Below are positions 18,690 through 27,627 of a stretch of DNA of 64,000 nt, one piece after another. Within the stretch, counting starts at the first letter, position 1, and each line of letters begins with the position of its first letter. Below the pieces are notes generated by a model, which saw only the letters and a program-made list of their open reading frames with translations, did not search any database and was not told the origin of the DNA. The translations under genes were made by a program, and so were the position numbers. The DNA is from Tautonia rosea (GTDB taxonomy: Bacteria > Planctomycetota > Planctomycetia > Isosphaerales > Isosphaeraceae), in the NCBI RefSeq assembly GCF_012958305.1, contig NZ_JABBYO010000004.1:496001-560000 (forward strand), read 5' to 3'.

Positions 18690-18734
18690 GTTGATGGAGG
18701 AATCAGGCGTGGAGCGAACGGGCGGGATGGAGGG

Positions 18735-20039
18735 TTAGACCTCGGCCAGCGGTTCGTCGGAATCGCCGAAGGTGTCGAGGTGAATGCCGGCCTTGTCGAG
18801 AAGGCTGAGGAAGAGGCTGCACATCTTGCGGTTCGGGGAGTCGAGGTAGTCGAGGACCCGGCCCCCTTTGAGCCGACCACCCGCGCCGCCGAGGGTGATG
18901 ACGGGGAGCTGGTTTGCCTCGTGGTTGCCGGTGAGCATGCTGGAACAGAAGACGAGCATTGCATTGTCGAGCGCGGTCCGTTCGCCTTCCTGAATGGCGT
19001 CGAGCCGTCGGGCGATGTAAGCGACCTGATCGACGAAGAAGCGGTTGACCTTCAGCCAGTCGTCGCTGTCGGTGTGCGAGAGGAGGTGGTGGATCATGTA
19101 ATCGACACCGAGGTTCGGGAACCGGAGCGAGCTGTGGTCGTTGTTGAGCTTCAAGGTGCAGACGCGGGTGGTGTCGGTCTGGAAGGCAAGGACGAGGATG
19201 TCGGCCATGAGGCGCATGTGTTCGCCGATGTCCTGAGGGATTCCGTCGGGGGGTCGGGGGATGTCGGGGGCATCGAGCGAGGGGCGCCAGCCTTGCAGCT
19301 CGCCGCGACGGCCGGCGTGTTCGATTCGGGTTTCGACCTCGCGGACCGAGTCGAGGTATTCGTCGAGCTTCTGGCGATCGGAGAGGCTGATCGAGCGACG
19401 GAGGTCGCCCGCGTCGGCCAGGACCGAGTCGAGCACGCTTGTGTCGCCGGCGCGGGGCTCATCCTTGAACAGGCGGTCGAAGGCGAGGGCGGGGTAGAGT
19501 TCCAGGGGGGTCGGGGTGGTGGGTGAGCTCCACGAAATGTGAGAGCTGTAGAGCATCGAATAGTTCTTGTGTACCGATGGGTTTGACTTCTCGCAACCGA
19601 GAACCAGGCTGGGGACCTTCGTGCGATTGCCGACGTGCCGGGCGAGGACCTGATCGACGCTGGTGCCCGATCGGATCTCGCCGCCGGAGGCCAGCGGAGC
19701 GCCCGAAAGGAGGTTACCGGTCTGGGAGCTGTGGATGTTTCCTTTCAGGGCCTCGGCATTGTAGAGCCCTCGGAGAAAGAGAAGGGACTCGCGAAAGTCA
19801 GTCAGCGGTTGGAGGACGGCGCCCAGCTCCATGTCGCGGCCCTGTCCCCTGGCCCACCACTCCTTGCTGTGGAAGCCGTTGCCGGAGAAGAGGACCGCCA
19901 GACGGACGGGAGGTCCCTCGGAGGAGACGGCCTCGGGGACGTCGTCGGCCCAGGTGGGGACCGACTCCAGCCAGGGCAAGGCCATACTGACGCCGACGCC
20001 TCGGAGGAAGGTCCGTCGGGAGTGCAGAAGCGGGCTCAT
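18735..20039 (-). CDS. DUF1552 domain protein
   Basis: This 434-residue exported protein starts with a Tat-type leader (SRRTFLRGVGVSMALPWLES) and belongs to DUF1552. Recognisable blocks are LAVLFSGNGFHSKEWWA, LRGLYNAEALKGNIHSSQTG, VPSLVLGCEKS, YSMLYSSHISWSS and ITLGGAGGRLKGGR. The family is nearly always encoded next to a DUF1592-type cytochrome protein, as here: that gene ends 90 bases upstream on the same strand. They probably work together in the envelope, perhaps on complex polymers, but this is inference. The length is normal and a strong stem-loop follows. Confidence 0.9.
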   Translation of the reverse strand: MSPLLHSRRTFLRGVGVSMALPWLESVPTWADDVPEAVSSEGPPVRLAVLFSGNGFHSKEWWARGQGRDMELGAVLQPLTDFRESLLFLRGLYNAEALKGNIHSSQTGNLLSGAPLASGGEIRSGTSVDQVLARHVGNRTKVPSLVLGCEKSNPSVHKNYSMLYSSHISWSSPTTPTPLELYPALAFDRLFKDEPRAGDTSVLDSVLADAGDLRRSISLSDRQKLDEYLDSVREVETRIEHAGRRGELQGWRPSLDAPDIPRPPDGIPQDIGEHMRLMADILVLAFQTDTTRVCTLKLNNDHSSLRFPNLGVDYMIHHLLSHTDSDDWLKVNRFFVDQVAYIARRLDAIQEGERTALDNAMLVFCSSMLTGNHEANQLPVITLGGAGGRLKGGRVLDYLDSPNRKMCSLFLSLLDKAGIHLDTFGDSDEPLAEV

Positions 20040-20129
20040 CGGTCGACTCCTCGGGCGAAGGATTGGGGAAGGCGATCAGCGCGGCGAGAGGGGATCAGTA
20101 CACCAGGTCACGTTGACGGAAATGATCAT

Positions 20130-23100
20130 TTATTGAGATTCAGCAGAGGAACGGCCCCGGCCGCGGATCTCGCGGAACTGGGGGCTGCGCACGATGGTTT
20201 CGATGGCGGCCGATACGCGTTCATCATGCGCCTTGAGTTGGCGCTGCATTTCGTCGAGCAGGGGTTCGTCGGAGAGCAAGACGCCTCGGCCGAGGGCATA
20301 GCCGAGCAGCTTCCGGCAGAACTGGCGGACGAAGTCGTCGCGTCGGGCGGTCAGGAGGTACTGGCGCAGGCCGTCGAGGCCGTCGATTTCGGTCTGATCG
20401 GGCAGGACGGTCCGGGTGTCGACGGGACGATCGGCCAGGTCGAACGCTCGGGATCGGCCGATGGCGTCGAAGCCTTCGAGGGCGAAGCCGAAGGGGTCGA
20501 TGCGGGCGTGGCAGCCGGAGCATCGGGGGTCCTGGGTGTGGCGCTCGACAAGTTCTCGGACGGTCAGGCCGTCGGTGTCGGTCTCGTCGTCGGGCAGGTC
20601 GGGAACGTCGCTCGGGGGATTCGGGAGGGGTTCGCCGAGCAGGACCTCGGAGATCCAGATGCCCCGGAGGATGGGGCTGGTCCGCGAGGCTCCCGACTGC
20701 TTCGCGAGGGTTGCGCCGAGGCCGAGGATGCCTCCTCGGTCGAAGCGTCGGATGCCGTCGACCCGTTGCCAATCGGGGTCGTTGATGCCGTCGATGCCGT
20801 AGTGACGGGCAAGCTCATTGTTCAAGAAGGTGTAATCGGCGTCGAGGAGGGCCGAGACAGGGCGATCGTTGCGGAACAGGTCGGTGAAGAAACGAATCGT
20901 TTCCTCGTACATTGCCGGTCGAAGCGCGGCGAAGGTGGGGAAATGCCGCTCGCTTTTCTCATCAAGCGAAGGGAAGTCGTAGACCTGGAGCCATTGGCAG
21001 GCGAACTCCTCGGCCAGGCGGCGGACCCGGTCGTCGTCGAGCATGCGGCGGGCCTCGGCGGCGAGAACGTCGGGGTCGGTCAGGTCGCCTGAGGCGGCCT
21101 GGGAGCGAAGCGGCTCGTCGGGAACGGAGGCCCAGAGGAAATAGCTCAATCGACTCGCCAGCTCCCAGTTGGAGAGGGGAGCGGTTCCCTCGACCGGCGG
21201 TGCCTGCTCGACCCGGTAGAGGAAACTCGGAGCAATGAAGATGCGAGCGAGCGTGAGGCGGAAGGCGTCGTTATGCGCGAGCGATTCCTGGCGAAGGGAT
21301 TGGTAAAGGTGGTTCAACACCTCGCGATCGGTGTCGGAAAGCGGCCGACGGTAGGCCCGTGCGGCGAGCTCGAACAGGGCGTCAACCTGCCGAGGCTCGG
21401 CCTGGATCAAGGCGGTGCGGAAGGCCTCGGCCTCGGCTTCGATGGGCTGGCGGAGCGGTTCAAAAAGGGAGGGGTCGCCGTCTTGCGAGGCGTATTCGAG
21501 AAGTTGCTGAAAGGCGTCAACGGTGGTTAATGCGTCGTGGCTGATGAAGCGAAGCTCGTTCCAGAGTCGGTCCAGCTCGGCGGCCTGCGCGTCGTTGAGC
21601 ATGAGGCGACGGAGATGGTCGTCCTCTCGGTAGTGAAGCATCAGGGTGATGACCTCATCGACCGGGACGATCTGAGAATAGCAGAGCGCCGGGGGGAAAA
21701 GGCTGCGGAAAGCGTCGAGCTCACGCGCGAGGCGAGCCTGGGCCTGGCTGCCTTCGGCGATGACGATGGGCCGATCGGGCTTCGGTACGGGAGGGAGATC
21801 AAGGGCTCCGACCGTGGCGACGAACTGGACGCTTGCCTCCGCGCCGGACGAGGGGAGGAGACGACCTTCGGTGACGAACTGGGAGCCGGCGACCAGCTCG
21901 GCGGGAAGTCGGATCGTGATGAGCGACGGTGCCCGGACGCCAAGACTCTGCGGGTCGATCGGCTGGCCCTCGGGGTCATGGCCGAAGCGATCGGGGTCGA
22001 GCCCAAACTGGGGGGTGTCGGCATCGGCGGCGGGGAGTGCGGCCGGGGCTCGTTCTCCAAAGCCGATTCGAGAAAGGAGTGGTCCGCGGAGCGAGGAGAG
22101 TTGTCGGAACAGGAGGGCGTCGGGGGCACCGGGGGAGTCGGGTGGACCCTGGTCGAGCATGGTCTGGATCTGATGGGCGAGCTGGCGGGCCGATTCGAGG
22201 TCGGGAGCGTCTTGCCACTGGGCGAGCAGCGAACCGGCGGGGATGGTCGCATCGGTTGAGGCGTCGGAGTCGGGCTCGGTGAAGAAGTGCCAGACTGCGT
22301 CGTGGCCGAGGCGGTCGGCGTGGGGGTTGCCGGCGTCGATGTCGGGCGAAACGTCGGCGGCAAGATCCCAGGTCGAGCGGTCGGAGCTGATGGTCAGATC
22401 GACGGCCGTGAGGTCGCAGGAATGGTTGCCGTCCCTCGCACCGATGCTCAGGACCACGAGATCGCCGGGCTGAACCGGAAGCTTCTCGAACGGGCCAATG
22501 GTAACCGGAGCGGTTCCCTGAGCGGTGCCGGAGGCGAGTCGTCGGCGCGTGCCGGGCCGTCGGAGTTCCAGACGCCAGGTCACGCCGTTGCCGCATTCGG
22601 GGTGAGCATGCTGGACGGTTGACGAAAGGGTGATCGAGCCGTGGATCGGGCTGCGCCATCCGGCCGCGACGCGGAGGTCGGGGGTTGGGTGAACCGCGAT
22701 CCCGTGAGGACGGAGATTCCCAGGAATTCGGACATGTTGATCGGAGGAATTGGCGACGGTGTTGGGGAGCTCGGGGTTTCCCCAGCCTCGGACGAAGTCG
22801 TAGCCACCGCCGTTGCGGATTGGGGTGGCGAGGAGGGATGAGGCGGGAATTTCCGGTGGGCCGACCCCGATTCCGAGGAAGTTGAACCAGGCGTCGAGGA
22901 CGTGTCGGGGAATGCCTCGGTCGGCGGCCAGGGTGTCGAGGTCGGGGAGATCGGCTGCTTGAGTCGACGCGAAGGCGGCGTCGAGGCAGGCGAAGGCATG
23001 CGCAAGGGCCTCATCTCGACCGGACTGAAGCCGATGAGCGACGGCGCGGAGATCGCGGAGCGGCAGATCGGGGCGGCCAGGGGTGACGATCCGAGGACGT

Positions 23101-24347
23101 TCCCAGACGGCGAGGTCGTCGGTGGAGCCGTCACCGGCGTCGGTGAGGGCGAGCGTCACGAGGATCTCGTCGACGTCGATGGCGGAAGTGTCAGGGAAGT
23201 CGAGGCGAATCTCGTGGCGATCGACCAGGGGAGAGACCGGTTCCATCCAGGCGGTTGGGCCGCCGACCTTACCGAGATGACCGACGCTGTTGAACCTCCA
23301 GAGGGTGGTTTGCCAGGGCGCGACCATGCCGGTCAGGCGCTCGGCATCGCCAGGAACGGCGGATCGCCAGGCACTCCGAAGCGGGTCGAACACGGCGGAG
23401 GGAGTCTCTGGTTTGTCTTCGAGACTGTCGAAGAGCAGGCGAAGATAGCGAGGACTGAGGTTGTAATCGGACGCCACGGCCTCGATCGAGCGGTCGCCGT
23501 TGCGGAGGCGATCGCGGTGGTCGAGCAGAGCGGCGAAGTAGCGTTCCAGCGGCAGGCGTCCCCCTTCGTTCGTGGCGAAGACGATTCCCTGAAGGTTGAC
23601 GGGAGTGCCGCCGCTGTCGGCGGTGAACCGGGCGTAGAAGTCCTTGATTCGGGCGACCGCCTCGTCGGTCCAGTCGCGTCGCGAGGTGCCGGAGGAGAAG
23701 CGGAAGCCATCGGGAAGCAAGACGGCGTGGTCGGCGATCTGCTTGGCGGCCTCCAGGTACTTTTCCAGGAGGGACGGAGACATGACCAGCGCGGCTCCGG
23801 CATTGGTGAAGCCTTCGCCGGCGGCGCTGTCGGTGGGGAATTCGCGGGCTGGATCAAGGGTGTCGAGGCCGGTCAGGTCGCGGATGGTGTGGGTGTACTG
23901 GGCGTTCGAGAGGCGACGGAGGAGGACCGGGCCGGGGTCTCCGGCATTGGCCTGGGCCTCGGCCCGGAGCAACTGGTCGATCCAGCTTCGGAGCTGGTCG
24001 CGATCGCCCGAGGGGATCGGGTCGGCTCCCGGTGGGGGCATCTCGCCGAGGTCGAGCACACGGGCGACCTTCTGCCAGTTCGGCGAGGCGGCGCGGAGGT
24101 CGTCAATCCCGTCAAACCGTTCGAGGTCGATGCCGGCCTCGGCAATGGCCGAGTCGTGACAGTCGAGGCAGTAGGTCTGAAGGAGAGGACGGGCGACCCG
24201 TTCGAAGTCTGCGGCGAGGGTCTCGAAGGAAGGTGTGTCGTCATCGGGCTGAGCGTCGGCCTGGAGCCGATCGACATCAAGCCCGGCGATCAGGAGGGCC
24301 GTGCCCAGGGTTGCCCATCCGATCCAGAAGACCTTCGGTGCAGGCAC
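20130..24347 (-). CDS. DUF1587/1595/1592/1588/1585 planctomycete cytochrome-type protein
   Basis: This very large 1405-residue secreted protein begins with a hydrophobic leader (residues 7-25). A c-type cytochrome-like domain follows with haem motif CLDCH (60-64) and LDLGEMPPPGADPI. Next comes DUF1587 (LRRLSNAQYTHTIRDLTG), a long middle region with a beta-rich domain around RNGGGYDFVRGWGNPELP, then DUF1595 (ARAYRRPLSDTDREVLNHLY) and DUF1592 (ELASRLSYFLWASVPDEPL). DUF1588 follows (GATLAKQSGASRTSPILRGI and CSGCHARIDPFGFALEGFD, a second CxxCH), then DUF1585 at the end. The domain order is standard for the family, but the long central insert makes it larger than usual. It is co-transcribed with DUF1552. 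Function is unknown; a redox role at the cell surface is inferred from the haem motifs. Confidence 0.92.
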   Translation of the reverse strand: MPAPKVFWIGWATLGTALLIAGLDVDRLQADAQPDDDTPSFETLAADFERVARPLLQTYCLDCHDSAIAEAGIDLERFDGIDDLRAASPNWQKVARVLDLGEMPPPGADPIPSGDRDQLRSWIDQLLRAEAQANAGDPGPVLLRRLSNAQYTHTIRDLTGLDTLDPAREFPTDSAAGEGFTNAGAALVMSPSLLEKYLEAAKQIADHAVLLPDGFRFSSGTSRRDWTDEAVARIKDFYARFTADSGGTPVNLQGIVFATNEGGRLPLERYFAALLDHRDRLRNGDRSIEAVASDYNLSPRYLRLLFDSLEDKPETPSAVFDPLRSAWRSAVPGDAERLTGMVAPWQTTLWRFNSVGHLGKVGGPTAWMEPVSPLVDRHEIRLDFPDTSAIDVDEILVTLALTDAGDGSTDDLAVWERPRIVTPGRPDLPLRDLRAVAHRLQSGRDEALAHAFACLDAAFASTQAADLPDLDTLAADRGIPRHVLDAWFNFLGIGVGPPEIPASSLLATPIRNGGGYDFVRGWGNPELPNTVANSSDQHVRIPGNLRPHGIAVHPTPDLRVAAGWRSPIHGSITLSSTVQHAHPECGNGVTWRLELRRPGTRRRLASGTAQGTAPVTIGPFEKLPVQPGDLVVLSIGARDGNHSCDLTAVDLTISSDRSTWDLAADVSPDIDAGNPHADRLGHDAVWHFFTEPDSDASTDATIPAGSLLAQWQDAPDLESARQLAHQIQTMLDQGPPDSPGAPDALLFRQLSSLRGPLLSRIGFGERAPAALPAADADTPQFGLDPDRFGHDPEGQPIDPQSLGVRAPSLITIRLPAELVAGSQFVTEGRLLPSSGAEASVQFVATVGALDLPPVPKPDRPIVIAEGSQAQARLARELDAFRSLFPPALCYSQIVPVDEVITLMLHYREDDHLRRLMLNDAQAAELDRLWNELRFISHDALTTVDAFQQLLEYASQDGDPSLFEPLRQPIEAEAEAFRTALIQAEPRQVDALFELAARAYRRPLSDTDREVLNHLYQSLRQESLAHNDAFRLTLARIFIAPSFLYRVEQAPPVEGTAPLSNWELASRLSYFLWASVPDEPLRSQAASGDLTDPDVLAAEARRMLDDDRVRRLAEEFACQWLQVYDFPSLDEKSERHFPTFAALRPAMYEETIRFFTDLFRNDRPVSALLDADYTFLNNELARHYGIDGINDPDWQRVDGIRRFDRGGILGLGATLAKQSGASRTSPILRGIWISEVLLGEPLPNPPSDVPDLPDDETDTDGLTVRELVERHTQDPRCSGCHARIDPFGFALEGFDAIGRSRAFDLADRPVDTRTVLPDQTEIDGLDGLRQYLLTARRDDFVRQFCRKLLGYALGRGVLLSDEPLLDEMQRQLKAHDERVSAAIETIVRSPQFREIRGRGRSSAESQ

Positions 24348-24689
24348 AGCGTCTCCTCCCGTTCAACTGAAGCCTTGGCGATCACGGCTCGATGACCCCG
24401 TGCGGTTTGCTCGTTTTGGGGGCGGGTCTGTTTGACAATCGCTTGAGACTCGGTGAACCTTGCATCGTAACGGGACGGGTGCTGAGGGTCCAGGCGCGTC
24501 TTGATGCGTGTTCGGTTGGGCCCGGCGCGAGTGATTGAGAACGTGTGAATTGAGTCTCGGCGGTTGTGCGGACGATTGGGATGGCGATACCGTCTTGCCT
24601 GAGGCGCATCGCGCTCGATCGAACCCAGGGAAGGGGACGTATTGGGATCGTCTTCAGCCGATCTGGTCCGAGACTCAGGGAGTTAACTC
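24348..24689. other. Divergent intergenic region
   Basis: 342 bases between the DUF1592-type gene and the sulfatase. A TTGACA hexamer lies at 24432-24437 but no matching -10 element follows at 16-18 bases. No gene was seen. Confidence 0.4.
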
Positions 24690-26180
24690 ATGAGATGGGG
24701 ATGGTGGAGTCGGACGTGTTGCGTTGTCACGCTGGGGGTTGTGGTCGGGTTTGCGGGCAGGGGAACGCTTCGGGCGGCCGAGGATCGGCCACCGAACCTG
24801 ATTGTTGTCTCGGTCGATAACCTTGGATATGGCGACATTGGGCCATTTGGATCGGAGTTGCACCGTACCCCTCACCTCGACCAGATGGCGAGCGAGGGGA
24901 TGAGATTGACGCACTTTTATGTCACCTCGGGCGTCTGCACACCCAGCCGGGCGAGTCTGATGACGGGATGTTACCCGAGGCGTCTGTCGATGCACGAGGA
25001 TCACGAAGGGGGGCGGGTGCTTCGGCCGCGATCGGCGACTGGCCTGCACCCGGACGAGGTGACGATTGCCGAAGTCTTACGCGAGGCCGGGTACGCGACC
25101 GGCATTTTCGGCAAGTGGCATCTGGGGGACCAACCCGAATTCCTGCCGACCCGGCAAGGGTTCGACACGTTTTTCGGGATTCCCTACAGCGATGACATGG
25201 TGCATACGCTTCCTGTCGCGAAGGAACGCGGCTGGCCCCCCCTGCCCTTGCTGAGGGATGAGGAGGTGATCGAGGCTCCGGTCGATCGCAACACGCTTGT
25301 AAAACGTTGCACGGAGGAGGCGATTGCGTTCATCGAGCAACATCGTGACCGGCCGTTTTTTGTCTACATGCCTCACACGATGCCCGGTTCAACCGCTGCG
25401 CCCTTTGCGAGTGAGGCGTTTCGGGGTCGGTCGGCCAATGGACCGTATGGCGACTCGGTGGAGGAGCTTGACTGGTCGCTCGGCCAGGTGATCGAAACGC
25501 TACGGGAACTCGGGCTGGATGAGCAATCGCTGGTGATCTGGACGTCGGATAACGGAGCGCCGCGACGCGATCCGCCGCAAGGGAGCAATGCCCCGATGGC
25601 CGGCTGGGGGTATTCGACCGCCGAAGGGGGGATGCGGGTCCCCTGCCTGGCGCGATGGCCGGGCAAAATCCCGGCGGGATCGACGTGCGAGGAACTGGTC
25701 TCGACGCTCGATTTCCTCCCCACATTCGCTGCTCTGGCCGGGGTTGAGCCTCCCAAGGATCGGCACCTCGACGGGTTTGATGTCCGCGAGCTGCTGTTCG
25801 GGACTCCTGGAGCCCGATCCCCCACGGTTGCGTTCTTCTACTACGAGGGCCCGCACTTGCAGGCGGTTCGGTCGGGGCCCTGGAAGCTGTATTTGCCGCT
25901 GGGCGAAGGGATCAGACCTCCTCATCCTGCGATTGAGCCGGGCCGCCCTGCCCTGTTCGACGTCTCGATTGACCCGGGCGAGTCGATCGATTGCGCCGCC
26001 GATCAGCCTCAGGTTGTCCGCTTGCTGCTTGCCCTGGCCGACGAGGCCCGCACGGACCTGGGTGACGGCGACCGGCCCGGAGTGAACCAGCGGCCCACCG
26101 GACGGGTCGATTCGCCGAAACCACTGACTCGCGACCAGGGAGACCGCTCTGCGCCCTCGTCTTCGACTTTGGAAGACTGA
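24690..26180 (+). CDS. Secreted formylglycine-dependent sulfatase
   Basis: The 496-residue protein has a short signal peptide (residues 8-30) and the sulfatase signature CTPSRASLMTG, in which C83 would be oxidised to formylglycine. It ends in a regular type I sulfatase layout: GIFGKWHLGD, VIWTSDNGAP, GWGYSTAEGGMRVPCLARWP and DFLPTFAALAG. The family hydrolyses sulfate esters, often of marine or plant polysaccharides, and is expanded in planctomycetes. The first metal site reads VDNLGYGD where most relatives have DDLGYGD, so one Asp is replaced by Asn; activity may still be retained. The substrate cannot be assigned, and no maturase (SUMF-like) gene is in the window. Confidence 0.92.
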   Translation: MRWGWWSRTCCVVTLGVVVGFAGRGTLRAAEDRPPNLIVVSVDNLGYGDIGPFGSELHRTPHLDQMASEGMRLTHFYVTSGVCTPSRASLMTGCYPRRLSMHEDHEGGRVLRPRSATGLHPDEVTIAEVLREAGYATGIFGKWHLGDQPEFLPTRQGFDTFFGIPYSDDMVHTLPVAKERGWPPLPLLRDEEVIEAPVDRNTLVKRCTEEAIAFIEQHRDRPFFVYMPHTMPGSTAAPFASEAFRGRSANGPYGDSVEELDWSLGQVIETLRELGLDEQSLVIWTSDNGAPRRDPPQGSNAPMAGWGYSTAEGGMRVPCLARWPGKIPAGSTCEELVSTLDFLPTFAALAGVEPPKDRHLDGFDVRELLFGTPGARSPTVAFFYYEGPHLQAVRSGPWKLYLPLGEGIRPPHPAIEPGRPALFDVSIDPGESIDCAADQPQVVRLLLALADEARTDLGDGDRPGVNQRPTGRVDSPKPLTRDQGDRSAPSSSTLED

Positions 26181-26584
26181 GGAGTACGGGGGGGCGGTGG
26201 GTTGCCGCTTCGTGGATTGCTCTTTCGAACTGAGGGTGGATCGAAAGTTCATTGGAATTGTTTACGTCAATGCGATTCTCAAGTTGTTGGCGGGACGGAT
26301 TGGAGGTGGAGAAAGGTGGAGCGCCTTTGGATTCGCTCGGTTGAGTCTCAAGGCGAGCCTCTTCAATTCGATGGGCGTGCGCGATATTCTTCAACGATTG
26401 CTCACAATTTGGTGGGCGCTTGCGGTTGTGACACTTGAGGCGTTTCGATTCTGGGAAACCTGGGGATCACGTCAGGCTCGCCCGGGGAGTCTTGATTCCG
26501 AGGCGACCAGAAGTGCGATCACCTCCGCTAGGGGTGAGTGGCTCCTCGATCCGATGCGGCATGGCCGCTGGAAGGGAATTCTCT
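26181..26584. other. Intergenic region without a supported gene
   Basis: 404 bases between the sulfatase and the DUF6629 gene. Open frames cross it but encode low-complexity or unrelated peptides. No promoter, repeat or RNA gene was recognised. Confidence 0.4.
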
Positions 26585-27253
26585 GTGTGCATCAGCGCAG
26601 AAGCGAGTTTCGGGGCCTCCGCGGCCCTGATCCCGGTCGGCCTTTATTGCGTGCGAGAAGCGGTGCGCAAGGAACCAGCGAAGCTGGCCCTTGCAGCGAT
26701 CCCGTTGATCTTCGGGGTTCAGCAGATTTTTGAGGGGTTTGTGTGGCTGGAACTCGGCCGGGGGGCGGCCCGACCGGATTCTCCGGCCGCGCTGGCGTTC
26801 CTTTTTTTCGCCTTCTGGTTCTGGCCCGCGTGGGTCCCTTTGAGTCTTGCGTGTTTCGAGCGAAGGGGCCGGCCGTTCCTTCTGATCCTGCTGGCGCTCG
26901 GGATGGGACTCGGAGCGAGTCTCTTTCTTCCCATCGTGACCGAACCCGAGCGTTATCTTGCGATCGAAGTGGTCCGGCATTCGATCGAATACCAGATTGG
27001 GGCCATTCCGATCTCGAAGGTGATCCCCGAGATGGTTCTGCGCGTGGTTTACCTGGCGATTATCGTCGTTCCGTTTGCCTTTTCCGATCGGCGTCTGCAA
27101 ATCTTTGGAGGGGCCGTGCTGGCCTCGTCACTGGTGAGTCAGATCGCCTTCGGTTATGCGTTCTTTTCAATTTGGTGCCTGTTTGCTGCATTGCTTTCGC
27201 TTTACCTGGGTGTCTACTTCGCCCGGCTCCCTCGAACGATCAAGCGAGGATAA
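26585..27253 (+). CDS. DUF6629-like membrane protein
   Basis: The 222-residue membrane protein starts CISAEASFGASAALIPVGLY, the conserved opening of the DUF6629 family, whose members usually begin MCFSA. The GTG at 26585 is therefore the start, supported by GGAAGGG eight bases before it; an upstream open frame is not protein-like. About six membrane helices follow (IPLIFGVQQIFEGFVWLEL, AFLFFAFWFWPAWVPLSL and others), with a conserved RHSIEYQIG segment. No function is known. The strong tRNA-Pro terminator lies 50 bases after the stop, but on the opposite strand, so it may serve both genes. Confidence 0.8.
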   Translation: MCISAEASFGASAALIPVGLYCVREAVRKEPAKLALAAIPLIFGVQQIFEGFVWLELGRGAARPDSPAALAFLFFAFWFWPAWVPLSLACFERRGRPFLLILLALGMGLGASLFLPIVTEPERYLAIEVVRHSIEYQIGAIPISKVIPEMVLRVVYLAIIVVPFAFSDRRLQIFGGAVLASSLVSQIAFGYAFFSIWCLFAALLSLYLGVYFARLPRTIKRG

Positions 27254-27303
27254 GAACCGACCGAGCAGATGCTGATGGATGTGGGAGATGAGGTTCCAAA
27301 TGG

Positions 27304-27342
27304 ATCAAGGCCCGCTTCCCACGGGGGGAAACGGGCCTTGAT
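27304..27342 (-). terminator. Strong terminator of tRNA-Pro
   Basis: ATCAAGGCCCG (27304-27314) pairs perfectly with CGGGCCTTGAT (27332-27342), and TTCCC pairs with GGGAA inside the loop. It lies 18 bases past the 3' end of the tRNA on the minus strand and also after the convergent DUF6629 gene. Confidence 0.75.
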
Positions 27343-27360
27343 GAATTGGATTGTGTTGAG

Positions 27361-27435
27361 TCGGGGCGAGCCGATTTGAACGGCCGACCTCCTGCACCCC
27401 AAGCAGGCGCGCTAACCAGGCTGCGCTACGCCCCG
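27361..27435 (-). tRNA. tRNA-Pro (anticodon GGG)
   Basis: On the minus strand the sequence folds as a full cloverleaf. The acceptor stem is CGGGGCG/CGCCCCG with the C1-G72 pair typical of bacterial proline tRNAs. The D arm is GCGC-AGCCTGGTTA-GCGC, the anticodon stem CCTGC/GCAGG encloses the loop TTGGGGT (anticodon GGG), and the T arm has GTTCAAATC. Length is 75 bases and CCA is not encoded. It has its own promoter about 130 bases upstream and a strong terminator. It decodes CCC and CCU. Confidence 0.95.
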
Positions 27436-27572
27436 ATCCCGAGGGGTCCCACGGTGGAAACCGGGGGAACGGAACTCGGCAGAAGCGGCATCCGCAAGGC
27501 GGGGTGGGTGAGAATGACCGGGCTGGTCAAGTGGGGTCACGAACCCTAGGATGCAGGCGATTCTGTGCCCGT

Positions 27573-27600
27573 ATTCTAAAGAGTTCCGGGTCCCTGTCAA
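27573..27600 (-). promoter_or_regulatory. Sigma-70-type promoter for tRNA-Pro
   Basis: On the minus strand TTGACA (27600-27595) and TAGAAT (27578-27573) are separated by 16 bases, giving a perfect -35 and a 5/6 -10 match. Transcription would begin near 27566 and read about 130 bases of leader into the tRNA. It is the best promoter seen in the window and lies just upstream of the divergent pyrF. Confidence 0.7.
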
Positions 27601-27627
27601 TGCGGGCTCGGCCGGGGAAGCGAGATC

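Noticed and set aside
22902-24395. 497-codon open frame antisense to the DUF1592-type gene
   Set aside because: Low-complexity shadow; the minus strand encodes recognised domains across the same bases.
24432-24460. Promoter from TTGACA upstream of the sulfatase
   Set aside because: No -10-like hexamer at 16-18 bases distance.
26197-26733. 178-codon open frame before the DUF6629 gene
   Set aside because: Has no recognisable family and overlaps the conserved start of the DUF6629 protein in another frame.
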